64,000 bases of DNA, taken from positions 43,585 through 107,584 of the forward strand of contig JAEWMQ010000058.1 in NCBI GenBank assembly GCA_023393125.1. Direction: 5' to 3'. Position 1 is the stretch's first letter; each line of letters starts with the position of its first letter. This document shows, in pieces, positions 24,297 to 33,405 of the stretch. Below the pieces are notes generated by a model. That model was not told the DNA's origin and made no database searches. It saw only the letters and a list, made by a program, of their open reading frames with translations. Origin of the DNA: Bacillota bacterium. Its GTDB lineage: Bacteria; Bacillota; Clostridia; Lachnospirales; Cellulosilyticaceae. The translations under genes and the position numbers were made by a program.

Positions 24297-27200
24297 TTAT
24301 CCTGCAAGACCTAAAAATTCATAGTCATTTGCAACTTCTCCTTCTACTGTTCCAATAAACCCAATAGTAATACTTTGACCTGGAGCAATAACACCATTAT
24401 AGCTTAGATTTTTAAATAGATAGTTACCATTTCCATCTTGGCTCATGGTGAATCCCCAATTATCAGTAATCTTACCTTCAAAAGGAAAAGTAATTACCCA
24501 TCCCTCAATAGGTTCTTCTGATATATTAGTTAGTTTAACCTCAGCTACAAAGCTGTGATCCCAACCACTAATAATCGTTAAATCAGCAGTATACTGAGTA
24601 CTACTATCTTTCTCTTCCTCTGCTAATAAATTATAGTGATGAGGTACCAATGTCACATCCTCACTATTTGCTGTGAAACCAATAGTTATACTACTATTAC
24701 TCTTTAATGTTTTATTCCATCCTAAGTTCTTAATCGTATATTGATTGCCTTCATGGCTTTCAATCTTTGCATTCCAAATATTTGTGATTTCTCCATCATA
24801 AACAAACTCAAGTGTCCAATCTTCAATATCAGTCTCTTGTAAGTTTGAAATAATAATCTCTCCATTTAATCCACCATTCCATGTACCACTTACATTAAAG
24901 CTTGTATTATATTCAAGATGAGATTGAACTGCTAATTCAATAGACTCTGTCAAATCGCCATCATTCATAGTAACAGTAATCGTCGTATAGCCTGACTGAT
25001 AAGTTGTTAACACGCCGTTTTCATCAATACGAGCTACTTTCTCATTACTACTACTCCAAGACTTTACACTTTGGTCTGTTGCATTATCAGGTAGAATGAC
25101 AAGATAATCGTTTAAGTCAATTGTCTCATCTGCATGTAAAGTTGGTAGTTCTTTAAAACTTACACTTTCAACTAATACTGGTGGTAATACACGATATACC
25201 TTGGTTACTGTTAAGTCTGCACCTGTATCCCCAATATGTATACGGTCTAAGTATGGGAAGGCCTGATCTGATATTTCTGTTAGACCTGCAGCATAACCAG
25301 CCACCATATCTTCATAATTAAAGTAAGCTACACCATCAGCTACCTCAGCTGGTGCGACTTTCACCCAGCCTGGACCGCCTGACCAACTTTGTAAAATTAA
25401 CTCTGGTGCATTTTCACTTTTATAAACGACTGCTATCTTACTTCCCTCAGTAAGGTCACCTAATAAGATATCTGTTCCTATTGCAAAGCTAACAGCCTGA
25501 CCCCAACCACTAGAAGTTGCCTTTCCTTCAAATAAAACAGTTGGATCATATTCTCCTCCTCCGCTTTCTCCCTTACACGCTTCCATCATAGCTGCCACAA
25601 TTTCTGGGAATATCCATTCAAGGCTGCGACGATTAAATAAGCCATAACCTTCTGCAAGGGTGGTTACACCATTATCCCACCAGATGCAAGGAATACCACG
25701 TTCTTTTGCAGCTTGGATATAATAGCCTGCATGAGCTACCCTATACTCTAAATTATCTTTATTAGTTGAACCAAATTCTCCTATTACTACTGGGATTCCT
25801 TTATCTATAAAAGTCGTTTTTAAGGAATCAAATAAATTATCAAGGGCTCTCTTATCTTGATCGGTTCCCCATGTTGTTTGGCTGGTTGCTGAAGTATCCA
25901 TTGCAAAATTATAAGGTGAATAGGCATGGATAGAAACAGCTACATATGGATCCTCTGAATTAGGTAATTTAAAGGCAGCAATAGCAGTTTCGCTAGATGT
26001 TGCAGCATAAGTTGGCATCATAATAAGCCTTTGTGTATTATTTCCTCCACTTTGACGAATGGTTTCATAACAAACTTCATTATATGCATTAACAATCTCA
26101 TAAGCTTCACTATGACCTGTCCAATCATTTCCCTCATGTGGCTCATTCATGGATTCAAAAATTAATTGATCCCCATACTCCTTAAAGCGATTAGCTACTT
26201 GTTCCCATATCTTAATAAACCTCTCTTTAGCAACTACTTCAGATGCTGCAGTGGTTTCAAGCCAACCATAAGTGTGATGAATATTAAGAATGACATACAT
26301 ATCATTAGCTAATCCATAATTAACGACTTCTTCTACACGGTCCAAATAAGCACTATCAATCACATAGTCAGGTGCATCTCCTAAATGATCATCCCAAGTT
26401 ACAGGTATTCTAATGGTATTAAAACCTGCTTTTTTAATTTCATCTATCATTTTCTTTCTTGTCTTTGGATTTCCCCATGCTGTTTCACCACCTAGTGAAT
26501 CTAGTGTATTTCCTAAGTTCCATCCTATCTTCATATCTGCTACAAGTTCTTTACCTGTTAAACCACGCATCTGTGTAGGATGTGTATAACCCTCCTCAAA
26601 TTCAGAACCTTCTTCTACTGCTTTTGTATAGCTATACTCTGATAATGTAATAGCTACCTCACAGGATGTAATAGCATTAAGATGACTAAGGAAATCATCT
26701 CCTAAATACTCTTTTAAGTTAATCATAGTTGAATTATTTGTTATTCCCCATGATACCTTCTCTGCTAAATAACTTGCTGTATAAGTATCAGGATCAAGCT
26801 GAATTACCACATCTTCATAACCCTCTGCCTTAATAATCATCTGACCTAAGATGATTTTAAGCTTACTTCTATCCCCATCTGCAAGCCTATTATCTGCAAA
26901 TTGAAAACCGAAGCTTGCATCTTTGTTTGCTATAGCAAAGGTATCTGCTGGAACTTCAAACTTAAAAGTTTGCTCTTCTCCAAAATTAAGATTAGTAGAA
27001 CCTGCTGACATCCATTCCCAGCCATCACTTTGATTTTGCGCATAAAATTGACAAATTACCTCTGTTAGGTCTCCTATTTCATAGGTCATATCTTCTGTTG
27101 CTGCTTCTTTGGGTCCAAGTGCCACTTGTTTAACAGTAAGTGCGGCCCCTGTATCACCTACATGAAGTGCATTTAATAATGGAAAATCTTCATTATAACT

Positions 27201-28061
27201 AGCATAGTCTTTCATAGCGCTTGAATAAGCCTCAATCATATCTGTATAACTATAATAAGCTACACCCTCTTTTTCTTTATAGGCTGCAACCTTAATCCAC
27301 TCTGGTCCTCCTGACCAACTTTGTAAAATCAGTTCAGGTACATTACTACTTTCATATGTAACAGCTACTTGAATAGCTTCTGTTAAATCCCCTAATTTGA
27401 AATCACTACCTTCATAAAGAGAAATAGCTTGTTCCCATTCTCCACTTGTTGTAGCTTCACCACTGAAGAGTATTTTCTCATTTGGCGTTTCTTCTTCTGT
27501 CTTACCTAGAAACTCGTATGCCTCTAAAGTAATTTCTAATTCAATACTTGTAATAGCCTTCAGATGGGTTAAGGCCTCTTCCCCTAAATAATCCTTTAGT
27601 GAAATAGAGGTATTGTTTCCTTGAATCCCCCAACTTACTTCCTCTGCTAAATACGATTCCTCGTATGTAGATGGCGTTAAGTCAATGAGTAACTCCTCAT
27701 AATCTTCTGCTGCTATTTTAATACTTCCAATCTCAACTGTTACCTTACTTCTGTCACCAGCTGTTAAGCTTCCATCACCAAATTGAAGTCCAAAGGTTGC
27801 ATCTTCTCCAGCCTTACTAAATAAACTGTTCCCTTCTCCATCGACTGTATTAAACGTTATACTTTTTGTTTCACCTAAGTTCAAAGCCTGTGAATCAGTA
27901 GACATCCACTCCCATGAGCCACTTTGATTTTGCGCATAAAACTGACAGAATACGGGTGTGGCTTGTCCTTGTTCATATGTCGCAGCTGCTAAATTTCCAG
28001 TCATCATTGATAGCATCATTGTAAGAGATGTGGCCAAAGCTAAAAGTTTCTTTTTCACCAT
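24297..28061 (-). CDS. Secreted multimodular GH5 endoglucanase with cellulose-binding modules
   Basis: Hydrolyses beta-1,4-glucan outside the cell. 1254 residues: signal peptide 1-27; module A1 about 30-185; module B1 about 195-316; module A2 about 327-478; GH5 catalytic domain about 498-830 with acid/base Glu640 (SMNEP) and nucleophile Glu762 (VVIGEFGST); module B2 about 841-960; Ig-like (BIG2) domain about 962-1046; and two tandem CBM2-like cellulose-binding modules about 1050-1145 and 1155-1254. A and B are internal beta-sandwich repeats (shared CQFYAQNQS and ILQSWSGGP), probably carbohydrate-binding. No dockerin or SLH, so it is a free enzyme. ATG 28061 follows GAGGTATAAG. Confidence 0.93.
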   Translation of the reverse strand: MVKKKLLALATSLTMMLSMMTGNLAAATYEQGQATPVFCQFYAQNQSGSWEWMSTDSQALNLGETKSITFNTVDGEGNSLFSKAGEDATFGLQFGDGSLTAGDRSKVTVEIGSIKIAAEDYEELLIDLTPSTYEESYLAEEVSWGIQGNNTSISLKDYLGEEALTHLKAITSIELEITLEAYEFLGKTEEETPNEKILFSGEATTSGEWEQAISLYEGSDFKLGDLTEAIQVAVTYESSNVPELILQSWSGGPEWIKVAAYKEKEGVAYYSYTDMIEAYSSAMKDYASYNEDFPLLNALHVGDTGAALTVKQVALGPKEAATEDMTYEIGDLTEVICQFYAQNQSDGWEWMSAGSTNLNFGEEQTFKFEVPADTFAIANKDASFGFQFADNRLADGDRSKLKIILGQMIIKAEGYEDVVIQLDPDTYTASYLAEKVSWGITNNSTMINLKEYLGDDFLSHLNAITSCEVAITLSEYSYTKAVEEGSEFEEGYTHPTQMRGLTGKELVADMKIGWNLGNTLDSLGGETAWGNPKTRKKMIDEIKKAGFNTIRIPVTWDDHLGDAPDYVIDSAYLDRVEEVVNYGLANDMYVILNIHHTYGWLETTAASEVVAKERFIKIWEQVANRFKEYGDQLIFESMNEPHEGNDWTGHSEAYEIVNAYNEVCYETIRQSGGNNTQRLIMMPTYAATSSETAIAAFKLPNSEDPYVAVSIHAYSPYNFAMDTSATSQTTWGTDQDKRALDNLFDSLKTTFIDKGIPVVIGEFGSTNKDNLEYRVAHAGYYIQAAKERGIPCIWWDNGVTTLAEGYGLFNRRSLEWIFPEIVAAMMEACKGESGGGEYDPTVLFEGKATSSGWGQAVSFAIGTDILLGDLTEGSKIAVVYKSENAPELILQSWSGGPGWVKVAPAEVADGVAYFNYEDMVAGYAAGLTEISDQAFPYLDRIHIGDTGADLTVTKVYRVLPPVLVESVSFKELPTLHADETIDLNDYLVILPDNATDQSVKSWSSSNEKVARIDENGVLTTYQSGYTTITVTMNDGDLTESIELAVQSHLEYNTSFNVSGTWNGGLNGEIIISNLQETDIEDWTLEFVYDGEITNIWNAKIESHEGNQYTIKNLGWNKTLKSNSSITIGFTANSEDVTLVPHHYNLLAEEEKDSSTQYTADLTIISGWDHSFVAEVKLTNISEEPIEGWVITFPFEGKITDNWGFTMSQDGNGNYLFKNLSYNGVIAPGQSITIGFIGTVEGEVANDYEFLGLAG

Positions 28062-28082
28062 ACTTATACCTCTTTTCCAGAT

Positions 28083-28111
28083 ATTATATTTAGTAGTATA
28101 AGTTTGTCCAA
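28083..28111 (-). promoter_or_regulatory. Promoter of the GH5 gene
   Basis: TTGGAC (28106-28111), 17 nt, TATAAT (28083-28088) on the minus strand, about 22 bp before the start codon. Confidence 0.65.
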
Positions 28112-28289
28112 AGTAACATTTCAATTGTTTAGAGAATGTTGTGTCAATTATATGTCTAACATGTCGATTCATTAATTAAAGCTATCTTCTTAACTACTGA
28201 TGATATTTACCAGTACATTCCCGCGCTATAAAATAAAAGCTCCTACTATCCTTGATATTCAAAGACTTGTAGAAGCTACTTTATTATCA

Positions 28290-30539
28290 CTATAAGCTAC
28301 GTTGTAGATATTTTGCTGTGATTGTATTGGCAGAGTCAATCATTTCCTTTGGTGTACCAGTAAATACAACTTCGCCCCCGGCACTTCCGCCATCTGGTCC
28401 AATATCAATAATATAGTCCGCTTGTTTCATTACATCTAGGTTGTGCTCTATCACTACCACTGTATTACCGCGCTTTACAAAGCTATCTAGAAGCTTCATG
28501 ATATTTTTCACATCAGAAGCATGTAATCCTGTTGTAGGCTCATCTAATACATAGATATTCCCTTTTTGATTCAGATACTTAGCTAGCTTAATCCTTTGCC
28601 TTTCTCCACCTGACAGGGTTGATAAAGGTTGTCCAAGGGATAGATACGATAGTCCTACCTCATTCATTGCCTTTATATGCTTACTTATTTTGCGATTATC
28701 TGCAAAAAATTCTAAGGCTTCTTCTACGGTCATATTCAGAATATCAACGATGTTCTTTCCTTGGTACTGATAAGCAATTGCCTCTTCACTATACCTATTT
28801 CCTTCGCAGCTCTCACATACTGTGGTTACAGGATCCATAAATACCAGCTCTGTAACGACCACACCTTTTCCACTACATATTGGGCATGCTCCTTTGCTAT
28901 TAAATGAGAATAATGAGGTATCTACCTGATTTTCACTGGCCATTACTTTTCTTATTTCATCGAAAAAGCCAAGAAAGGTGGCTGGTGTAGAACGTGAAGT
29001 AGCCGTTACCGGTGACTGGTCAACTAGTATGACCCTATCAGAATACGCTTCCGCAAACACATCACGAATTAACGTACTTTTACCTGAGCCTGCTACCCCT
29101 GTTACTACAGCTAGAATATTAAGTGGTATATCCACAGAAATGTTTTTTAAGTTATGAAGTGTTGCTCCTCTCACTGGCAGAAATTCTTTAGGAAGGCGTG
29201 GCTTTTCTTTCACTAAAATCTTCTCCCTCATGGCTCTCCCTGTTCGTGTTTCAGATAATAGCAACGCCTCATAACTTCCCTGGAATAAAATCTGACCGCC
29301 ATTTCTACCTGCAAGAGGCCCTACGTCTATTACTTCATCTGCAACGCTAATGACATCCTTATCATGTTCTACCACAAGTACTGTATTGCCTTTATCCCTT
29401 AGACTTTGTAAAAGTCTGGTCATGCGGTGCACATCCCTTGGATGCATGCCTGTACTTGGCTCATCAAAAATGTAGATCATGCCTGTTAAAGCACTTCCCA
29501 TATAACGCACTAATTTTAGCCTTTGTGCCTCTCCACCTGACAAGGAAGCGGACTCCCTATTCATACTTAGATAAGGTAGTCCTATCTCAATCATTCGGGT
29601 AAGTGAAGCAATAAGCGTCTGTATGATAGTCTTGCCTCTCTCATCTTTTATTTCCTTTAGTACTTCACGAAGCTGCACGAACTCTAGCTCACAAAGTTCT
29701 GCAATACTATAGCCGTTTATTTTACAGCTTAGTACCTCTTGATTCAATCGCCTACCATGACATACTGGACATTCCTTCTGGCGAATCATTGTCTCAAGGC
29801 GTTTCTGCGTAACATCCCCTGATGCAGAATTATCCCGTTTTAGAAGAAGCCTTGATAACTGATTATGGATCCCTTCTACCCGTTTGTTAACGCGCTCCCC
29901 ATCTTTTTCATAGGCTCCATAAAGTAGCAGATTTCGTTCCTTCTCCGTATAATCCTTAAGCTTTTTATCAGGGGCAAATAAGCCTGATTCAACGTATTGT
30001 TTAAAATACCAGTTTCCAGGACGAAAAGCTGGTAACTCCACCATCCCTTCATTCCAAGATAATTCTTCTTTTAATGCGCCACTAATATCTAGTTCTGCTA
30101 CTTTTCCTAGACCAGAACAAGTCATACACATGCCATTGGGATCATTAAAGGAAAAGTAAGAAGCTGTTCCTACATATGGAGTGCCAATTCTTGAATATAA
30201 CAAACGAAGTGCCGCATATAAATCACTAATCGTTCCTACTGTAGATCTTGCATTGCCACCCAATCTACTTTGATCCACAATAACAGAAGCCGAAAGGTTT
30301 TCAATAAGTTCAACCTTTGGCTTCTCATACTTCGGTAGTCTCCCTCTTATAAAGGCACTATAGGTCTCATTCATTTGACGCTGACTTTCTGCTGCAATCG
30401 TATCAAATACAATACTTGATTTACCCGAACCAGATACCCCTGTAAATACAACTATTTTTTCTTTGGGAATATCTAAAGATACATTTTTTAGATTATTTTG
30501 ATGTAATCCTCGAATCACAATCTTATCTCGCTCTAACAT
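28290..30539 (-). CDS. UvrA-like ABC ATPase (short paralogue)
   Basis: 749 residues, about 190 shorter than UvrA (about 940). Two ABC domains are present: Walker A GVSGSGKSS (34-42) and GVAGSGKST in the second half, two signatures (SLSGGEAQR and TLSGGERQR), and Zn-finger Cys pairs (CMTCSGLG, CPVCHGRR, CPICSGKG, CESCEG). The missing length fits loss of the UvrB-binding region, as in UvrA2-type proteins often linked to drug or DNA-intercalator tolerance. It therefore probably does not replace UvrA in excision repair. Monocistronic. Confidence 0.88.
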   Translation of the reverse strand: MLERDKIVIRGLHQNNLKNVSLDIPKEKIVVFTGVSGSGKSSIVFDTIAAESQRQMNETYSAFIRGRLPKYEKPKVELIENLSASVIVDQSRLGGNARSTVGTISDLYAALRLLYSRIGTPYVGTASYFSFNDPNGMCMTCSGLGKVAELDISGALKEELSWNEGMVELPAFRPGNWYFKQYVESGLFAPDKKLKDYTEKERNLLLYGAYEKDGERVNKRVEGIHNQLSRLLLKRDNSASGDVTQKRLETMIRQKECPVCHGRRLNQEVLSCKINGYSIAELCELEFVQLREVLKEIKDERGKTIIQTLIASLTRMIEIGLPYLSMNRESASLSGGEAQRLKLVRYMGSALTGMIYIFDEPSTGMHPRDVHRMTRLLQSLRDKGNTVLVVEHDKDVISVADEVIDVGPLAGRNGGQILFQGSYEALLLSETRTGRAMREKILVKEKPRLPKEFLPVRGATLHNLKNISVDIPLNILAVVTGVAGSGKSTLIRDVFAEAYSDRVILVDQSPVTATSRSTPATFLGFFDEIRKVMASENQVDTSLFSFNSKGACPICSGKGVVVTELVFMDPVTTVCESCEGNRYSEEAIAYQYQGKNIVDILNMTVEEALEFFADNRKISKHIKAMNEVGLSYLSLGQPLSTLSGGERQRIKLAKYLNQKGNIYVLDEPTTGLHASDVKNIMKLLDSFVKRGNTVVVIEHNLDVMKQADYIIDIGPDGGSAGGEVVFTGTPKEMIDSANTITAKYLQRSL

Positions 30540-30631
30540 GTCACTCGCCTCCTCTATAGACTATATTACAGCCTTCCCCTAGGGACGAGTCAACCTCTAT
30601 TTTTTCTTCTTAAGCCTCTTTTTAATTACGC

Positions 30632-31180
30632 TTATTTCTCACTAATATATGTTGTAGCAATGTTTTCTAGCTCTTGGCTTTTTAGTATGTATGTTTTACC
30701 ATCAAATCTTATAAAAAATTCCCCTACAAAGCTACTAAAACTCATAACTTCCTCATTATTAAATTTAATAATTATTTCTTGAATGTTACGAGAAGCTGAA
30801 CCCGCATATATATTATTAAATTCTTCTACCGCTCCACCTTTAATAATACTCACAACCTCTTCTACCTCATCTTCTTCTAAAACAACCGATTTACCTGATC
30901 GTGCTACTATCTTAATAGACTCAATGTTCTCTACTTTAATGTATCTTGTGAGTCCATTTCCTGGCATCAGTTCACCAAAGCATCCTATCAATCCATAAAT
31001 CATCATACCTAGCCCTACTAATCCTCCTACTACTCCTACTATTCTATTTATACCAATAGCAAGGTCGCTTGGCCTAACGTCCTTATATCTCCATCCTGCT
31101 TCTAAATACCATACTGTATCTGGTGCCACAAAACAAAAAACACCTAAGAACATCATAACTCCGCCCAACACTATATACAT
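30632..31180 (-). CDS. DUF6199-like small membrane protein
   Basis: 182 residues. Two hydrophobic segments (about 1-20 and 45-70) flank a DUF6199-type stretch (FVAPDTVWYLEAGWRYKD), and the C-terminal 110 residues are a soluble alpha/beta domain (IQEIIIKFNNEEV). Function unknown. Stand-alone; followed on the minus strand by uvrA-like gene after 92 bp. Confidence 0.72.
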   Translation of the reverse strand: MYIVLGGVMMFLGVFCFVAPDTVWYLEAGWRYKDVRPSDLAIGINRIVGVVGGLVGLGMMIYGLIGCFGELMPGNGLTRYIKVENIESIKIVARSGKSVVLEEDEVEEVVSIIKGGAVEEFNNIYAGSASRNIQEIIIKFNNEEVMSFSSFVGEFFIRFDGKTYILKSQELENIATTYISEK

Positions 31181-31318
31181 TATTCTCCCCCATATGTCTT
31201 ATTACTGATATTATAAAGTTATATATACCTACTTAGTTGTACTATATTTTTATAATAAGAGTTTTTTACAACTTATATTTATCCGTTTTACCGGGGTTCG
31301 CTTTCAATTCCAATTAAC

Positions 31319-31566
31319 TTATCCTAATACACCCCAACACATATCAAGATATTTCTCATAGCCAACTACACGTTCATCTATTCTTCTTGCATAACTATAT
31401 GTATATATCTCAAAATACTTTCTCCAAAATCTTAATGCTGTTGGATTAAGAGTCTCGCATTCAACTCCTAAATACTCTTTCCCTTCTCTTTCACATATTT
31501 GTCATAGATACTCTAGTAACTATTGTGCAACTCCGCTACTTCTGCAAATAAAATGGATGCCAGTTT
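31319..31566 (-). pseudogene. GNAT acetyltransferase pseudogene (C-terminal part)
   Basis: The minus frame reads GVAQ, stop, LLEYL, stop, QICEREGKEYLGVECETL and on through NPTALRFWRKYF to YSYARRIDERVVGYEKY, an evident GNAT C-terminus with in-frame TAG and TGA and no N-terminal half. Decayed; no product expected. Confidence 0.75.
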
Positions 31567-31616
31567 TCTCTGTTCCCCTATTATTTTGAAGTCTTTTTCT
31601 CCAATTTGGGACACAA

Positions 31617-31640
31617 AAAAACTTGCCTTAGGCAAGTCTG
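31617..31640 (-). terminator. Intrinsic terminator
   Basis: ACTTGCCTTAGGCAAGT palindrome followed by TTTTTTT on the minus strand. The stop codon of the small peptide frame lies inside its stem. Confidence 0.85.
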
Positions 31641-31744
31641 TTTATACAGTATTTACGAAAGGGGGTACATTGTACGCATAATCCTTTAGACTTTGCATAC
31701 TCAATATTAAACTATTGTTTTATCACCATATCTTTGCTTTTCAT
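31628..31744 (-). pseudogene. Small Cys-containing peptide frame interrupted by TAG
   Basis: ATG 31744 has an excellent ribosome binding site (AAAGGAGTGATTAAATT). The frame reads MKSKDMVIKQ, TAG, then a further 27 codons including GLCVQCTPFRKYC, and ends at TAA 31628 within the terminator stem. If the TAG is a mutation or sequence error this is a 38-residue three-Cys peptide; as written, only a 10-residue peptide is made. It lies 86 bp downstream of the C39-like gene on the same strand, so a processed or secreted peptide is possible. Unrecognised. Confidence 0.4.
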
Positions 31745-31829
31745 AATTTAATCACTCCTTTCAATAATAAAGTCTGAATTTTATATATAACTATATTCTA
31801 GATTGTATTAGTGGTTGTGTCAATGCAAA

Positions 31830-32429
31830 TTATCTTAACTGAATCGTTATATAAATATTTTTTTTAAATATTTCTGTTTCCCACATCTTTTCAAAATCAC
31901 TCTTTTTAATAATGCGATTATAATGCTCGTTATCAGCGTTTTTCTTATATTGTAAGGATTCAGCCGCATAAATATTTTCCGTATCATAGCCTACAATTGG
32001 AAGATAATGATAATAATCTTCTTCAGGTGAGGTTCGTAAAAATGCGATAACAGGCGTACCTTTACTAACTTCATGCTTCAGCTGCCACATCGTACCACTA
32101 AAAAGATTTACTAAGTACCCTTTTCCATTAAGAAAGCTAACTAACTCCTTCGGTGCAACCGTTCCATCATTGTTCTTATTAGAAATAGCATTATATAACT
32201 CTAACCCCGTAATATCCTCTCCGAGACTTCTTAATACATAGGCTGAGGAATAACCTGCACATTCGTAATGAGGCTGATAATCAAAATAATTCTCTGATGT
32301 TATCATAAATTGTTTAGGAGTGCTTAGCACTATGTAAAGATTTACAGCGACAAATATCCCTATAACAACAACTGCGAAAATACTCACAAGCAAAATGCCT
32401 TTTTTCTTTACATTCATTTTCGTTTTCAT
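31830..32429 (-). CDS. Membrane-anchored C39-like papain-fold protein
   Basis: 199 residues: one N-terminal membrane helix about 10-36, then an extracellular papain-like domain. Candidate catalytic Cys57 (YECAGYSSAYVLRSLG) and His141 (YYHYLPIVGYD) match the peptidase C39-like pattern. It may cleave peptides at the cell surface, or be a non-bacteriocin C39-like protein of unknown substrate. It is 52 bp downstream of a small membrane protein gene and upstream of the Cys-containing peptide frame, a layout seen in small peptide-export loci (inference); no ABC exporter is adjacent. Confidence 0.82.
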   Translation of the reverse strand: MKTKMNVKKKGILLVSIFAVVVIGIFVAVNLYIVLSTPKQFMITSENYFDYQPHYECAGYSSAYVLRSLGEDITGLELYNAISNKNNDGTVAPKELVSFLNGKGYLVNLFSGTMWQLKHEVSKGTPVIAFLRTSPEEDYYHYLPIVGYDTENIYAAESLQYKKNADNEHYNRIIKKSDFEKMWETEIFKKNIYITIQLR

Positions 32430-32481
32430 TATACATATTCACTCCTCTTTTAAGCGGCATATTATATGGTTGTGTCTATTT

Positions 32482-32715
32482 CTATGTCTTTTTAATCTTT
32501 TTATACTCTTTATAGGTTACAACTACTTCATAAATGAATAATAAAATATACATTAGTACAAGAATAACTGAAGCCATAAAACTTACCACTATATCCCCAT
32601 CACCATTATACCAAGACCATCCTATTACAAGAAGCCCAATTCGTAGAATTCCCCATCTTATAGCGTTCTGACATACAAATATCAAAATAAGTTGTGCTCT
32701 TGTCACAATCTCCAT
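32482..32715 (-). CDS. Small hypothetical membrane protein, 77 aa
   Basis: Two hydrophobic segments (about 8-32 and 43-65) with a charged C-terminal tail (EYKKIKKT). GGAGAAGGG precedes the ATG. Unrecognised. Probably co-transcribed with the C39-like protein. Confidence 0.6.
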   Translation of the reverse strand: MEIVTRAQLILIFVCQNAIRWGILRIGLLVIGWSWYNGDGDIVVSFMASVILVLMYILLFIYEVVVTYKEYKKIKKT

Positions 32716-32902
32716 CCCTTCTCCAATACAGTGTTTATAACCTCTATTAAATACAATTTCTTATGTATATTCTTTCCAAAACTAAGCTTACTTAACACAT
32801 TACACAGTTTAAAATCTACTCAGTTATGATTGGCATTTATTCTATTAGTTTCTTTTGATTCTATGGATTTTTAAATTTACTAAAATTTTTTCACTTTTTA
32901 TT

Positions 32903-32929
32903 AGGGAACTATCTTTTTCATGACATATA
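32903..32929 (+). promoter_or_regulatory. Promoter-like block of structured RNA copy 2
   Basis: AGGGAACT, 11 nt, GACATATA, identical in both elements and spacing to the block of copy 1, while the surrounding sequence differs. Confidence 0.5.
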
Positions 32930-32935
32930 ATAGGA

Positions 32936-33381
32936 TGTAGAGACAAAACGAAATAACTTCTCGTAGCAGAATCACCACAGCTTTAATCTGAGAAACTAAC
33001 CGGGTCGACCAAGTCTCAATCTGTTGTTACAGGTACCTCTGGCTCTAAGGAAAATGTTTACTGATGCCCTGTAAAGGGAGGCGCTCTTATATAAGTTATT
33101 TTATAATGCTTTACAAAAAATAAAGTTTAAAACCAGAGTCTTAAAGCCTTAGCTTCCTAATCATAAGGGTGCACCGGCTAAGACTTTTAAGAGCTCCTCA
33201 CTCATTGGTTTAACTTTTATAACTGCTTTTGATGCGCTTACAAGACTAGACATGTGAGTGCTGAGGAGCTGCGCCATGCCCCTTGTTAGGTGGATCAGGC
33301 AGTTATATAAGTTAAGCTAGGAGGCTGGTAAATAAAAAGCGCCTAAGTCATGTATCTGTTACATGACTTAGGCGCTTTTTT
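32936..33381 (+). ncRNA. Structured non-coding RNA, copy 2
   Basis: About 75-80% identical to copy 1 by eye over its whole length, with the same order of helices. Differences are often compensatory: the hairpin becomes CTGT-tgtt-ACAG, the internal helix becomes AGCC/GGCT in place of GGTC/GGCC, and the long pseudoknot helix becomes AACTTTTATAACTGC with GCAGTTATATAAGTT. Invariant stretches include ACCGGGTC, ACCAAGTCTCAA, GGTACCTCTGG, GGGTGCACCGGC and GCCATGCCCCTTG. It ends in GCGCCTAAGTCATGTA...TACATGACTTAGGCGC with TTTTTT. No plus-strand protein frame. Confidence 0.8.
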
Positions 33382-33405
33382 ATCTTGCTATATACTCAGT
33401 AACCT

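Noticed and set aside
31712..31744. TAG read as an amino acid (pyrrolysine-like) in two small frames (31714 and 39855)
   Set aside because: TAG is used as an ordinary stop elsewhere in the window, for example for rsmH and the diguanylate cyclase, and no decoding machinery is present here; nonsense mutations are simpler.
32314..32436. Cys-rich 40-residue frame (MYNENENECKEK...) with GAGGAG close upstream, minus strand
   Set aside because: It is out of frame with and fully inside the 5' end of the C39-like gene, whose membrane helix and papain motifs make that frame the real one.
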